Source: Micromonospora qiuiae (GTDB taxonomy: Bacteria; Actinomycetota; Actinomycetes; Mycobacteriales; Micromonosporaceae). From it: a DNA stretch of 33,256 nucleotides. The stretch lies in contig NZ_BOPC01000083.1 of assembly GCF_016863555.1 (NCBI RefSeq), forward strand, positions 1-33,256, given 5' to 3'. Position numbers and translations under genes: made by a program. Positions within the stretch are counted from its first letter, which is position 1. Each line of letters opens with the position of its first letter. Positions 15,678 to 23,307 of the stretch are shown one piece after another. The notes under the pieces are model-generated. The model was not told the DNA's origin. It saw only the letters and a list, made by a program, of their open reading frames with translations, and did no database searches.

Positions 15678-15689
15678 TAGAAACGAACG
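15678..15689 (+). promoter_or_regulatory. Possible leaderless start signal of the PPOX gene
   Basis: TAGAAA at 15678-15683 is followed after six bases by the ATG at 15690, and no Shine-Dalgarno site is present. The spacing matches other leaderless genes in the window, although the last base of the -10 box is not T. Confidence 0.35.
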
Positions 15690-16154
15690 ATGTCACGCAC
15701 GATCGCACGCAACACCCGGGTCGACCGGGACGCTCTCCTGGAGTTCCTCCGCCCGCGACACCGGGTGGTGCTGATGACCACCCGCGCCGACGGCCGTCCG
15801 CAGTCCTCGCCGGTCGCCGCCGGGGTGGACACCGCCGGCCGTTTGGTGATCTCCACCTATCCCGAACGCGCGAAGGTCGCCAACATCCGGCGTGACCCGC
15901 GGGTGTCGGCGTGTGTGCTCTCCGACGACTGGAACGGCCCCTGGGTGCAGATCGACGGCACCGCCGAGGTGCTCGATCTGCCCGAGGCCCTCGAACCGCT
16001 GGTGGAGTACTTCCGCAGCATCTCCGGGGAGCACCCGGACTGGGACGAGTACCGGGAGGCGATGGTGCGGCAGGGCAAGTCGCTGATTCGGGTCACCATC
16101 ACCTCGTGGGGCCCGGTGGCCACCGGCGGATTCCCGGCCCGGCTGGCCGACTGA
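15690..16154 (+). CDS. PPOX-class flavin/F420-dependent oxidoreductase
   Basis: A 154-residue split-barrel protein of the pyridoxamine 5'-phosphate oxidase-like superfamily, in the actinobacterial F420/FMN-binding group. Typical segments are LRPRHRVVLMTTRADGRPQSSPVAAGVD, VISTYPERAKVANIRRDPRVSACVL (cofactor-binding Thr/Lys region) and WVQIDGTAEVLDLPEALEPLVEYFRSI. It probably reduces a small molecule using F420 or a flavin in the cytoplasm. The length is normal and no residues look lost. The start has no Shine-Dalgarno site and may be leaderless. A long perfect palindrome follows the stop. Confidence 0.88.
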   Translation: MSRTIARNTRVDRDALLEFLRPRHRVVLMTTRADGRPQSSPVAAGVDTAGRLVISTYPERAKVANIRRDPRVSACVLSDDWNGPWVQIDGTAEVLDLPEALEPLVEYFRSISGEHPDWDEYREAMVRQGKSLIRVTITSWGPVATGGFPARLAD

Positions 16155-16158
16155 AACG

Positions 16159-16192
16159 CGGGCGGGGTGCGGCGCGCGCCGCACCCCGCCCG
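16159..16192. terminator. Perfect 34-bp palindrome, bidirectional terminator
   Basis: The 34 bases are fully self-complementary around 16175/16176 and almost all G or C, giving a stem of about 15 bp with a small loop. It lies in the 43-bp gap between the converging PPOX and M28 peptidase genes, as expected for a terminator used from both sides. Confidence 0.85.
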
Positions 16193-16197
16193 AGCGG

Positions 16198-17640
16198 TCA
16201 GGACCGTGCCGTCGCGTACGCGGCGCAGCCGATCAGTTCCATCGACACCTGGAGCCGTTCCAGGCTGATGTTCTTGGCGATGGTGTCCTCCGGGCTGTGG
16301 TACGGCGGCTCCAGCAGTGCCGGCGACTCCTCACCCCGCCAGGAGAAGTTCGCGCTGGCGATGCCGACCTCCTGGAACGACTGGTGGTCGCTGGCCCCGC
16401 GCTGGGTGACCGGGGAGATCTGCGGCTGGTAGCCGAGCCGCTGCGCGGCGGCGGCGACCTCGTCGGTGGCCCGGTTGCTCTGGCCGGTGAACGACAGCAG
16501 CCAGTACCGGGTCGCCGGGTCCCAGCTGGTGGCGACCATGTCGTTCTGGTAGACGGCGAGGATCCGGTCGCGCTCGGCCTGCGGCAGCTCCCGGACGTAG
16601 TAACGCGAACCGATCAGGCCCTGCTCCTCCGAGCCCCACAGCGCGAACCGGACGGTGGCGTCGACCGGGATCGCCTTCAGCACCCGGGCCAGCTCCAGGC
16701 AGAGCACCGTGCCGGAGCCGTCGTCGTTGGCGCCCGGCGCGCCGATCACCGAGTCGTAGTGGGCGCTGACCATCACCACCGGGCCGTTCGGCCCCGACCG
16801 CCCCTTCCGCTCGGCCAGAACGTTGTGAGAGGTCAGCCCGCGGTGCGCGGTGGTGGTGATGGTGAGGGTGAGCGGACGGGCGGCCAGCAGGGCCCGCAGC
16901 CGGTGCTTCTGCGCCTGGGCCACCCCGACCACCGGGATCGGCAGCGGCGAGTTGGCCGAGCCGGGCAGGGTGGGGGAGAACGCCTGCGCCCGGCGGGGCT
17001 CCACCAGGTCGGCCGGGAGGAAGACCACGGCGACCGCGCCGGCGGCCACCGCCCGCGCCGCCAGCTGCTCACGCTGAGCCGCGACGTAGTCCACCAGCAC
17101 GATCTTGCCGGCGATGTCGGCGGTGAAGTCGCCCGCCGCGCCCGCACCGACGTCGACCACCGAGGCGGTGACGCTGCTGTCCAGTGCCGCGTGCCCGCTC
17201 GCCCCGACCTGCCAGTTCAGGTCCGTCGGCAGGCCCGCCGGCGAGCTGAGCTGGGCGAGGAACTTGTCGGCCACCGCGAACGGCTGCAACGTGGTGTCGT
17301 AGCCGAAGTGGTCGAGCTGGCCGGCGATGTAGTTGGCGGCCCGACGCTCCGAGTCGGTGCCACCGATCCGCGGTCCGATGTCCTCGGAGAGCACCTTCAG
17401 GTGCTCCAGCGCGCGCCGGGTGGAGAGCTGCGCGATGACCTTCCGGTCGTCCGACGTGAGCACCGGCGGCCGGTGCGCGCCCGGGCGCTGGTCGGTGGCG
17501 GCCCAGGCGGGCGCGGGCAGCGCCACGGTGGCGGCACCGCCGAGGGCGACGGTCAACATCCGTCGCCGGTTGAAGAAGCTGGAGCCGATGGAGGGGGACG
17601 ATTCGTGCGAGGGTGTCGCGGTGTCGTCGAGCGAGGACAA
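16198..17640 (-). CDS. Tat-exported M28 family peptidase
   Basis: A 480-residue zinc aminopeptidase. The N-terminus has a twin-arginine signal (FNRRRMLTVALGGAATVALPAPAWA) ending near residue 47, so it folds before export. An inserted PA-like domain covers roughly residues 140-260 (IAGKIVLVDYVAAQREQLAARAVAAGAVAVVFL). The catalytic core has His294 and Asp296 (SAHYDS), Asp306 (GANDDGSG), Glu338-Glu339 (WGSEEQGLIGSRYY), QNDM for the second metal, and PYHSPEDT near the end. The start is TTG at 17640, fixed by GGGAGG seven bases upstream. It is the second M28 enzyme in the window but uses Tat instead of Sec export, so it is unlikely to be a recent duplicate. Confidence 0.9.
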   Translation of the reverse strand: MSSLDDTATPSHESSPSIGSSFFNRRRMLTVALGGAATVALPAPAWAATDQRPGAHRPPVLTSDDRKVIAQLSTRRALEHLKVLSEDIGPRIGGTDSERRAANYIAGQLDHFGYDTTLQPFAVADKFLAQLSSPAGLPTDLNWQVGASGHAALDSSVTASVVDVGAGAAGDFTADIAGKIVLVDYVAAQREQLAARAVAAGAVAVVFLPADLVEPRRAQAFSPTLPGSANSPLPIPVVGVAQAQKHRLRALLAARPLTLTITTTAHRGLTSHNVLAERKGRSGPNGPVVMVSAHYDSVIGAPGANDDGSGTVLCLELARVLKAIPVDATVRFALWGSEEQGLIGSRYYVRELPQAERDRILAVYQNDMVATSWDPATRYWLLSFTGQSNRATDEVAAAAQRLGYQPQISPVTQRGASDHQSFQEVGIASANFSWRGEESPALLEPPYHSPEDTIAKNISLERLQVSMELIGCAAYATARS

Positions 17641-17748
17641 GATGGCGCCTCCCGATTCGAGGTCGGACCCGGGCGGTCAGGGGTGTGTTGCCCGAGTCAC
17701 AGAGGCTCGAATTTAACGGGTGAGCTGCTGCTCCTCAAGATCAGAGGA

Positions 17749-18390
17749 TCAATACGCGGCGGTGAAGCGCATGTTTCGGTGGCGCGGCTGCTCGATCTCA
17801 TCGATGACCGCAACTGCCAGATCCTCGTAGCTGAGCGCGCTGCGGCCCTCGGCGTCGGTCACCGGATGGTCGGTGCCGGTGCGGTACCGGCCGGTGCGTT
17901 CGCCCGGACGGAACTCCAGCGGTGGCGGGGAGACGTACGTCCAGCTCACCCCGTCGGCCGAGGAACGGTAAAGGTCCAGCGCCTCCGCCTGGCCCGACGC
18001 GGCGTCGCGGTACTCCTCGGGAAAGTCGGGCTCGTCCAGCAGCCGGGTACCGGCCGGCGTGAGCAGGGTGGCACCACCGCCGACGTGGATGATCCGGGGG
18101 GCGGCCGGCATGCCCCGCAGTGCGCCGAGCAGCGCCCGGACCGCGTCGGGCCAGAGCGTACGCTCACCGCCGCCGATCGCCACCACCAGCGCGTCCGCCT
18201 CCGGCGCCAACTCCCGTACGCTGCGCTCGCTGGTGGCGTCCCCGGTGACCACCCGGACCCCCGCCGGCAGGTACGAGGTGGCCTCCGGCCGGCGTACCGC
18301 GGCGACGACCCGGTGCCCCCGGTTGAACGCCTCCACCACGATCCGCGAGCCGGCGGTGCCGCCCGCTCCGAACACGACGATGTCGCTCAC
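17749..18390 (-). CDS. NAD(P)-binding protein, atypical SDR/NmrA-like
   Basis: A 213-residue Rossmann-fold protein. The dinucleotide-binding loop is GAGGTAG at residues 8-14 (IVVFGAGGTAGSRIVVEAFNRGHRV), followed by AVRRPE, which fits NADP preference. The family includes NmrA-like regulators, flavin reductases and NAD(P)H-binding oxidoreductases; no YxxxK catalytic pair is evident, so it may be a sensor or a reductase of the BlvrB type. The GTG at 18390 has no ribosome site but lies six bases after TAGCCT, so translation is probably leaderless. A hairpin just upstream terminates nothing on this strand but could affect the promoter. Confidence 0.8.
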   Translation of the reverse strand: MSDIVVFGAGGTAGSRIVVEAFNRGHRVVAAVRRPEATSYLPAGVRVVTGDATSERSVRELAPEADALVVAIGGGERTLWPDAVRALLGALRGMPAAPRIIHVGGGATLLTPAGTRLLDEPDFPEEYRDAASGQAEALDLYRSSADGVSWTYVSPPPLEFRPGERTGRYRTGTDHPVTDAEGRSALSYEDLAVAVIDEIEQPRHRNMRFTAAY

Positions 18391-18396
18391 GGTCCC

Positions 18397-18402
18397 AGGC
18401 TA
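18397..18402 (-). promoter_or_regulatory. -10 box of a leaderless transcript
   Basis: TAGCCT on the minus strand is followed after six bases by the GTG of the NAD(P)-binding gene. The same hexamer and spacing precede the pentapeptide gene at 19756. Confidence 0.55.
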
Positions 18403-18406
18403 TGGA

Positions 18407-18429
18407 CCGGGCCCGCCGGCCGGGCCCGG
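18407..18429 (-). terminator. Hairpin downstream of the serine hydrolase gene
   Basis: CCGGGCCC at 18407-18414 and GGGCCCGG at 18422-18429 pair around a 7-base loop, 21 bases past the stop of the serine hydrolase gene on the same strand. It abuts the -10 box of the next gene. Confidence 0.6.
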
Positions 18430-18449
18430 AACGGCGATCCCGCGAGATC

Positions 18450-19682
18450 TCAGTCGAGCAGCGCGGCGTAGACCAGCTGCCGCAGCTGCGGCCGGATCGG
18501 CCAGGTGCTCGACGGCATCAGCTGGGTGAAGAACAGGGCCGTGATCTCCTCGGTCGGGTCGACCCAGAACGCCGTGCTGGCCACCCCGCCCCAGTAGTAC
18601 TCGCCGGCGCTGCTCGGCAGCCGGCCCGGGATCGGGTCGTCCACCACCGCGAAGCCGAGGCCGAAGCCGATCCCGTCCAGGCTGGTCTCGGCGAACCCGC
18701 CGGTGGACAGGGCCCCGAGGTCCTGGCCGCCGGGCAGATGGTTGCGGGTCATGAAGCGCACCGTGCGAGGGGCGAGCAAACGTACCCCGTCCAGTTCCCC
18801 GCCGCGCAGCAGCGCCTGGGTGAACCGGTGGTAGTCGGCGGCCGAAGAGATCAACCCGCCGCCGCCGGAGAGCAGCGCCGGCTTCTCGTACGCCAGGTCG
18901 CCGAGCGCGTCGTGGCGCACCGCCCGGCCGGTCGCCGGATCCGGCACGTACAGCGCGGCGAGCCGGGCGGTGTCGGCGCCGTCGACGTACCAGCGGGTGT
19001 CGTCCATGCCGAGCGGACGCAGGACGCGTTCGGCGAGGAAGGTGTCCAGGCTCTGCCCGGACACCACCTCGATCAGCCGGCCCAGCACGTCGGTGGCGAC
19101 CGAGTATCCCCAGGCGGTGCCGGGCTGGAACAGCAACGGCAGCGCACCGAAGGACCGGCTGGCCTCGGCCAGGTCCACATCCGCCGGTGGGTAGAGGTCG
19201 TAGCCGGCGGCCCGGTACAGGCCGTCGACCACGGAGGTCTGCATCCAGCCGTACGTCAGCCCGGCGGTGTGGGTGAGCAGGTGCCACACCCGGATCGGCT
19301 CGATCGCCGGCACGGTGTACGGCTTGAGCGTCGACCCCTTCGAGTAGACCCGCATGTCGGCGAACTCGGGCAGCCAGCGGCCGATCTCGTCGGTCAGCTC
19401 GAAGTGGCCCTCCTCCCAGAGCACCATCGCCGCCACCGAGGTGATCGGCTTGGTCATCGAGTAGATCCGCCACAGGGTGTCGTCGGCGACCGGGGCGCCG
19501 GACTCTCGGTCTCGCAGCCCGTACGTCGAGGCGTGCGCGATCTCCCCGCGCCGGGTGACGACCAGTTGCCAGCCGGGAAGCCGGCCGTCCTCGACGTACC
19601 TGCCGAAATGCTCGTCGATCCGGGCCAGCCGCGCCGGGTCGAAGCCGAGCTGTGCCGCGTCGGTGCTGCGTGTCGTGCTCAC
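18450..19682 (-). CDS. Serine hydrolase, class C beta-lactamase family
   Basis: A 410-residue enzyme of the beta-lactamase/esterase EstB group. It has SxxK at Ser75-Met-Thr-Lys78 (WRIYSMTKPITSVAAM) and the second motif Tyr193-Ser-Val195 (GTAWGYSVATDVLGRLIEVVSG). The region YYWGGVASTAFWVDP stands in the place of the KTG/HxG motif. Tyr in YSV without Asn is common in the esterase members. There is no signal peptide or membrane segment, so it is probably a cytoplasmic esterase or peptidase. The GTG at 19682 lies seven bases after TAGGTT, without a Shine-Dalgarno site, so a leaderless mRNA is likely. Upstream in-frame extension would run antisense into the divergent pentapeptide gene. Confidence 0.88.
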   Translation of the reverse strand: MSTTRSTDAAQLGFDPARLARIDEHFGRYVEDGRLPGWQLVVTRRGEIAHASTYGLRDRESGAPVADDTLWRIYSMTKPITSVAAMVLWEEGHFELTDEIGRWLPEFADMRVYSKGSTLKPYTVPAIEPIRVWHLLTHTAGLTYGWMQTSVVDGLYRAAGYDLYPPADVDLAEASRSFGALPLLFQPGTAWGYSVATDVLGRLIEVVSGQSLDTFLAERVLRPLGMDDTRWYVDGADTARLAALYVPDPATGRAVRHDALGDLAYEKPALLSGGGGLISSAADYHRFTQALLRGGELDGVRLLAPRTVRFMTRNHLPGGQDLGALSTGGFAETSLDGIGFGLGFAVVDDPIPGRLPSSAGEYYWGGVASTAFWVDPTEEITALFFTQLMPSSTWPIRPQLRQLVYAALLD

Positions 19683-19689
19683 CCGACCG

Positions 19690-19695
19690 AACCTA
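19690..19695 (-). promoter_or_regulatory. -10 box of a leaderless transcript
   Basis: TAGGTT on the minus strand ends seven bases before the serine hydrolase GTG. It faces the divergent TAGCCT of the pentapeptide gene 49 bp away. Confidence 0.45.
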
Positions 19696-19743
19696 CCGGC
19701 CGGTACGGGTGCCGGGGAAGACGTGAGTGTCGGCGTCGGCGGG

Positions 19744-19749
19744 TAGCCT
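19744..19749 (+). promoter_or_regulatory. -10 box of a leaderless transcript
   Basis: TAGCCT is followed by six bases and the ATG of the pentapeptide-repeat gene at 19756. There is no Shine-Dalgarno site in between. Confidence 0.55.
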
Positions 19750-19755
19750 GCCGAC

Positions 19756-20352
19756 ATGCCGGAGCCGATCGAGGACGTCACCTTCCACGACGAGGACTGG
19801 TACGCCGAGGATCTGGCCGACCGGCACTTCGTCGGCTGCGCCTTCCACCGGGTCGACCTGACCGAGGCGACCAGCCGGGGCGCGACTTTCGTCGGCTGCA
19901 CCTTCGGCGACGTGCGGTTCAACGTCTCCCGGCACACCGATTCGGCCTTCACCCGCTGCACGTTCATCCGGTGCAACCTCTTCGAGGCGGAGTTCACCGG
20001 CTGCAAGGTCATCGGCAGCACCTTCGACCGGTGCGACCTGCGCCCGCTGACGGTCACCGGCGGCGACTGGTCCTTCGTCACCCTGGCCGGAGCCGACCTG
20101 CGCGGCGGGCGGTTCACCGGCGTACGCATGCGGGAGGCCGACCTGTCCGGGGCCGACCTGACCGGGGCGACGCTGACCGGCGTCGACTTTTCCGACGCGC
20201 AGTGGCGGGGAGTCCGACTGTCCCGAGCGGACCTTCGCGGCAGCGATCTGACCGGGCTGGATCCGACAGCGGTGCAGCGGGCCGGTACGATCATCGACGT
20301 TCTTCAGGCCGCGGCCCTGGCCCAGGCGCTCGGTTTCGACATCCGGGACTGA
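19756..20352 (+). CDS. Pentapeptide-repeat protein
   Basis: A 198-residue protein made almost entirely of pentapeptide repeats (A-[DN]-L-x-x type), such as CTFGDVRF, CNLFEAEF, CDLRPLTV, ADLRGGRF, ADLSGADLTGATLTGVDF and ADLRGSDL. These form a right-handed quadrilateral beta-helix, which in some relatives (Qnr, MfpA, AlbG) mimics DNA and protects gyrase. The N-terminal 15 residues and a C-terminal helix (VLQAAALAQALGF) cap the helix. Interrupted Cys-rich repeats in the first half resemble the Qnr/MfpA layout, but a resistance role is unproven. Translation appears leaderless. It is divergent from the serine hydrolase. Confidence 0.88.
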   Translation: MPEPIEDVTFHDEDWYAEDLADRHFVGCAFHRVDLTEATSRGATFVGCTFGDVRFNVSRHTDSAFTRCTFIRCNLFEAEFTGCKVIGSTFDRCDLRPLTVTGGDWSFVTLAGADLRGGRFTGVRMREADLSGADLTGATLTGVDFSDAQWRGVRLSRADLRGSDLTGLDPTAVQRAGTIIDVLQAAALAQALGFDIRD

Positions 20353-20540
20353 CAGTGCGGCACACGAGCCGTGTGTGAGCGATGTGGACACCTGGGCAGC
20401 CCGGCTCCGGCAAACCCGGATCGATCGATGCGTTCGGCGCGCACTAGCGCGAACGGCTCCCCTGATGCGAATGTGAGTCGGCCCCGGGTTCGGGTCGAGC
20501 GCGCCGGGTGCGAGTCCGGCCCGGCAGAAGTGGAGAGTCG

Positions 20541-21551
20541 GTGGCCGAGGAACCTGCCGCGCCAAGCGGTGAACCGCCGTCGCGCCCCAACCGGGCGGCC
20601 CACCGCGGCGGATCCGCCCGGCACCGCTCGGTCCGCCTCGGCGGCATCCGGGACCACCTGCCTCGTCGCGCGGCGGCCCACCGGCGTCAGCCACAGTTGA
20701 CGAGCGAGAGCCGGGGCGGCACCCGTCGGCTGGCCCGGGCCCGTCGGCGCCGCCGCTGCGCGGTCGAGGCCGTGGCCGCCTTCGCCGGCCTCCTGGCCCT
20801 GGTCGGGTTCGTGAACTGGTGGTCGGAGCCGACCCCGGACATCCCGGCGGAGTCCGACGGCCTGCCGGCGGTGGTCGGTCGGCCGAGCCTGCCGAGCCCG
20901 GTGCCCACCGCTCCCGCCGTGCCCGGGCTGCGCCCCCGCGAGCGGTCGCCGAGTCCCACCCCCAGCAGCTCGACGCCCGGCACGGCGCCAGCGCCTCCGG
21001 CCGCGCCGTCGACGCTGACCGTGAGCCGTGCCGACATCCCGGCCACCGTGGACCTGACCGAACAGGGCCGGCGCGACTGGCTGCACTGGGGGCTGGGCGG
21101 CGCCGGGGCGACGGTGCGCAAACGCGACGGTTCCGCCGAGATCCTCGACCTGGGCGGCCGGGGCGAGCGGAGCGGCTGGGACGGCAATCAGGAACTCTTC
21201 GGGTGGCGCGACGGCGCGCCGGTCGAGTCGGCCGACCCCACGCCCGACGGGGTCCTCACCTGCGGCGCGGGCAACGGTTTCGACCTCGCCGTCGTCGCCG
21301 ACGGCCAGCCGCGTACCGCCACCGTCTACCTCGGCGTCTGGATGGCCCGGGGCCGCCTGGACGTCCGATTCTCCGACGGCGGCCCCGGCCGCAGCCTCCG
21401 CCTCGAGGAACGGCACACCAGCCAGTCCACCGGGGTCACCGTCCGGTTCAAGGCACCGAAGGGGGCCCGGCTGCTGCTCACCTGGAGGGTCGAGGAAACC
21501 TTCACCCCGCACTGCGGCAACGTCGGCCTCCAAGCGCTCACCCTGAGGTGA
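20541..21551 (+). CDS. Membrane-anchored protein with exported beta-sandwich domain
   Basis: A 336-residue protein. A basic cytoplasmic N-terminus of about 75 residues precedes one hydrophobic segment (AVEAVAAFAGLLALVGFVNWW), then a Pro/Ser/Thr-rich linker, then a C-terminal domain of about 165 residues. That domain (RRDWLHWGLGG, ILDLGGRGERSGWDG, FGWRDGAPVESADPTPDGV, TATVYLGVWMARGRLDVRFSD, VGLQALTL) follows the pattern of a jelly-roll domain found in many secreted bacterial proteins with glycan-linked functions. A surface or glycan-binding role is inference. The GTG at 20541 has GGAGAG upstream. The TGA stop lies within a palindromic repeat element. Confidence 0.7.
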   Translation: MAEEPAAPSGEPPSRPNRAAHRGGSARHRSVRLGGIRDHLPRRAAAHRRQPQLTSESRGGTRRLARARRRRRCAVEAVAAFAGLLALVGFVNWWSEPTPDIPAESDGLPAVVGRPSLPSPVPTAPAVPGLRPRERSPSPTPSSSTPGTAPAPPAAPSTLTVSRADIPATVDLTEQGRRDWLHWGLGGAGATVRKRDGSAEILDLGGRGERSGWDGNQELFGWRDGAPVESADPTPDGVLTCGAGNGFDLAVVADGQPRTATVYLGVWMARGRLDVRFSDGGPGRSLRLEERHTSQSTGVTVRFKAPKGARLLLTWRVEETFTPHCGNVGLQALTLR

Positions 21552-21606
21552 AAGGAAGGGCCCCTTGTTAACGCCTCGTGTATAGGAAGGGCCCCTTGTT
21601 AACAAC
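21548..21606 (+). repeat. Palindromic repeat element, copy 2
   Basis: AGGAAGGGCCCCTTGTTAAC occurs twice in tandem, joined by GCCTCGTGTAT. The TGA of the preceding gene is inside the left edge (GGTGAAAGG). The layout is the same as copy 3 at the cellulase gene, and it may act as a terminator. Confidence 0.85.
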
Positions 21607-21663
21607 TATCCCAAGACGCCGGCCCAAGCCCGTGTTCTACCCGCTTTCGGCGTCGTCATGCCG

Positions 21664-21678
21664 GCCAATTCAATTGGC
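21664..21678. promoter_or_regulatory. Operator-like palindrome
   Basis: GCCAATT-C-AATTGGC is a perfect 15-bp palindrome in an otherwise GC-rich gap, 11 bp before a TTGACG hexamer (21689-21694). This placement fits a transcription factor site for the HesB-like gene, but the factor is unknown. Confidence 0.4.
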
Positions 21679-21688
21679 GACCGGCTAT

Positions 21689-21717
21689 TTGACGAATGCT
21701 CCGGCAGCGGGCACCGT
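21689..21717 (+). promoter_or_regulatory. Possible promoter of the HesB-like gene
   Basis: TTGACG at 21689-21694 and CACCGT at 21712-21717 have 17-bp spacing. The -35 box is strong, the -10 box weak. It would leave a leader of about 130 bases before the ATG at 21855. Confidence 0.3.
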
Positions 21718-21854
21718 GGGCAGTGCGAGGGGCGCTGAGCTGCCCCGATATGACGGTGGTCCACCGACGGTAACGGGCCGAGTCCGGCCCCACGAGACCG
21801 CAGCGCTGGCGTGACGTATCCGGGCACCAACCAAACCCACGAGGAGTTCCCACC

Positions 21855-22136
21855 ATGCTCACGATGACCGACAACGCCGTCCTGGTGATTCGTGACCTCG
21901 CCAACCAGCAGGACGTCGCCGAGGACGGCGGCGTACGCATTGCCGCGGACACCGTGGCCGGTTCGCTCACCGTCGAGCTGGTCGCCGCGCCGATCGAGGG
22001 TGACCAGGTGGTCGACAACCAGGGCGCGCGGATCTTCCTCGATTCCGACGCCGCCGACCTGCTCGGCGACGCCTCGGTCGACGCGACGGTGGACGACGAG
22101 GGCATCGTGCAGTTCGGGTTCACCGAGAAGCAGTAG
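21855..22136 (+). CDS. HesB/IscA-like protein lacking cysteines
   Basis: A 93-residue protein with the HesB/IscA pattern: MLTMTDNAVLVIRDLANQQ, a central strand region (GGVRIAADTVAGSLTVELVAAPIEGDQVVDNQGARIFLDSDAADLL) and a C-terminal VQFGFTEK. A-type Fe-S carriers normally have three conserved cysteines (one mid-protein, two in a C-terminal CGCG). None is present here, so it cannot carry a cluster in the known way. Some actinobacterial members of this kind are annotated adhesin-like or HesB-like. GAGGAG eight bases before the ATG defines the start. It ends 5 bp from the converging T4-beta-family gene. Confidence 0.75.
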   Translation: MLTMTDNAVLVIRDLANQQDVAEDGGVRIAADTVAGSLTVELVAAPIEGDQVVDNQGARIFLDSDAADLLGDASVDATVDDEGIVQFGFTEKQ

Positions 22137-22141
22137 CGGGC

Positions 22142-23218
22142 TCAGCCGGTCACTCTCGGGCGGGGCGCGCGGCTACGCCGCGACGGGATCGCCCCGGGTT
22201 GCCGGGCCGGGGCGCGAGCCGGCTTCCGCAACGCGTCGAGCACGTGGGCGAGGTGGTGCGAGGTGCTCCACGCGATCCAGTTGCTCGCCGACCCGGCGCC
22301 GGCCACCCGCCGGGCTCGGCGCAGGATCTCGTGGTCGCCCCAGGAGAAGCCCGCCCCGGCCGGCGCCCAGTGCGGCGCCGACACCAGGGTGCGACAGAGG
22401 TCGGTCATCCGCTCGTCCCCCCGCCCGCCGCGGCGCGACCATCGGTAGATCCACCAGGCGCCGTCAGCGGTGTAAGGGACGGTCGGCAGCCGGTCGCCGC
22501 CCGGCTCCGAATCGGGCGTCGCCGGGGTGACGCCGTAATCGCCGAACCCCACGTCGAGGTCGGCCAGCCGCTGCCAGAGCAGCCAGTCCCAGCGGTCCAG
22601 CCGTACCGGCTCGTCGGTGGGCAGCCGGTACGGCGTCGGCGGCATCCCACCGGCCGCCACGCTGGCCGAATGCCACGCGTGCCGGCGTGCCCAGTCCAGC
22701 ACCCGTCGGACCCGCGGCTCGGTCGCCCGTACGTCCGCCGGGCAGCACACGTCACCGCAGTCCACGAGCAGGTCGCACTGCTCGGGGGCCAGTCGTGCGT
22801 ACCGCCAGATCCGCTCCATGGCCGCGGTGGTCGCGTCGGGATCGGCCCGGTCCTGGCCGAGCCGCAGCCGCACCACGGCCCGCCCGGTGTAGGCCCGCGC
22901 CGCGACACCGTGCGCCGCCAGCCGCCGCTCGCCGTCCGCGAGCCCGATCACCGGCATCAGCGGTACGCCCCAGCGGGCCGGATCGGCTTCCGTCAGGTCG
23001 CACCGGTCCCCGGCGTCGATGGCCGGAACGAGCCCCGACGGCAGCCGGCCGATGGCATCCACGACAAAGCGATCCACGTTGGACAGACGCAGGATCGGGG
23101 CGATGATCGGAGCCAGGGCGGCGTCGAGGTGACCGAGCGCTTCCAACTCGCCCCGTCGGGCGGGCAGGATCGGGCGGTAGACCACGCGCGCCGCCCGGCC
23201 CCCGCAGCCAGGCGTCAT
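22142..23218 (-). CDS. Beta-family protein (phage T4 beta-like), probable
   Basis: A 358-residue protein that I assign tentatively to the T4 beta family. The opening YRPILPARRGELEALGHLDAALAPIIAPILRL, the mid-section VDCGDV with a WHSASVAAGGMPP segment, and the late FSWGDHEILRRARRVAGAGSASNWIAWSTSHHLAHVL match what I recall of that family (predicted TIM-barrel-like, function unknown). Related genes are found in phages and scattered in bacterial genomes, sometimes near mobile or biosynthetic loci. The ATG at 23218 lacks a ribosome site; TACACT five bases upstream suggests a leaderless start. Adjacent DNA upstream is decayed gene sequence. Confidence 0.6.
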   Translation of the reverse strand: MTPGCGGRAARVVYRPILPARRGELEALGHLDAALAPIIAPILRLSNVDRFVVDAIGRLPSGLVPAIDAGDRCDLTEADPARWGVPLMPVIGLADGERRLAAHGVAARAYTGRAVVRLRLGQDRADPDATTAAMERIWRYARLAPEQCDLLVDCGDVCCPADVRATEPRVRRVLDWARRHAWHSASVAAGGMPPTPYRLPTDEPVRLDRWDWLLWQRLADLDVGFGDYGVTPATPDSEPGGDRLPTVPYTADGAWWIYRWSRRGGRGDERMTDLCRTLVSAPHWAPAGAGFSWGDHEILRRARRVAGAGSASNWIAWSTSHHLAHVLDALRKPARAPARQPGAIPSRRSRAPRPRVTG

Positions 23219-23307
23219 AGCTCAGTGTAGCTACGCCTTTGCGCAGCCCATAGGCAAGCCAACGAAACAGCCCGAACGTGGGCCGACCGGCCGACTATCG
23301 CCAGCGG

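Noticed and set aside
10325..17640. The two M28 peptidases as a recent duplication
   Set aside because: They differ in export route (Sec and Tat), length, PA-domain sequence and motif context, so share only family membership.
21578..21814. Short frame beginning MYRKGPLLTT
   Set aside because: Its start lies in the palindromic repeat element; similar peptides appear at other copies (for example MHRKGPFLTP at 28633), so they are translations of the repeat and not protein N-termini.
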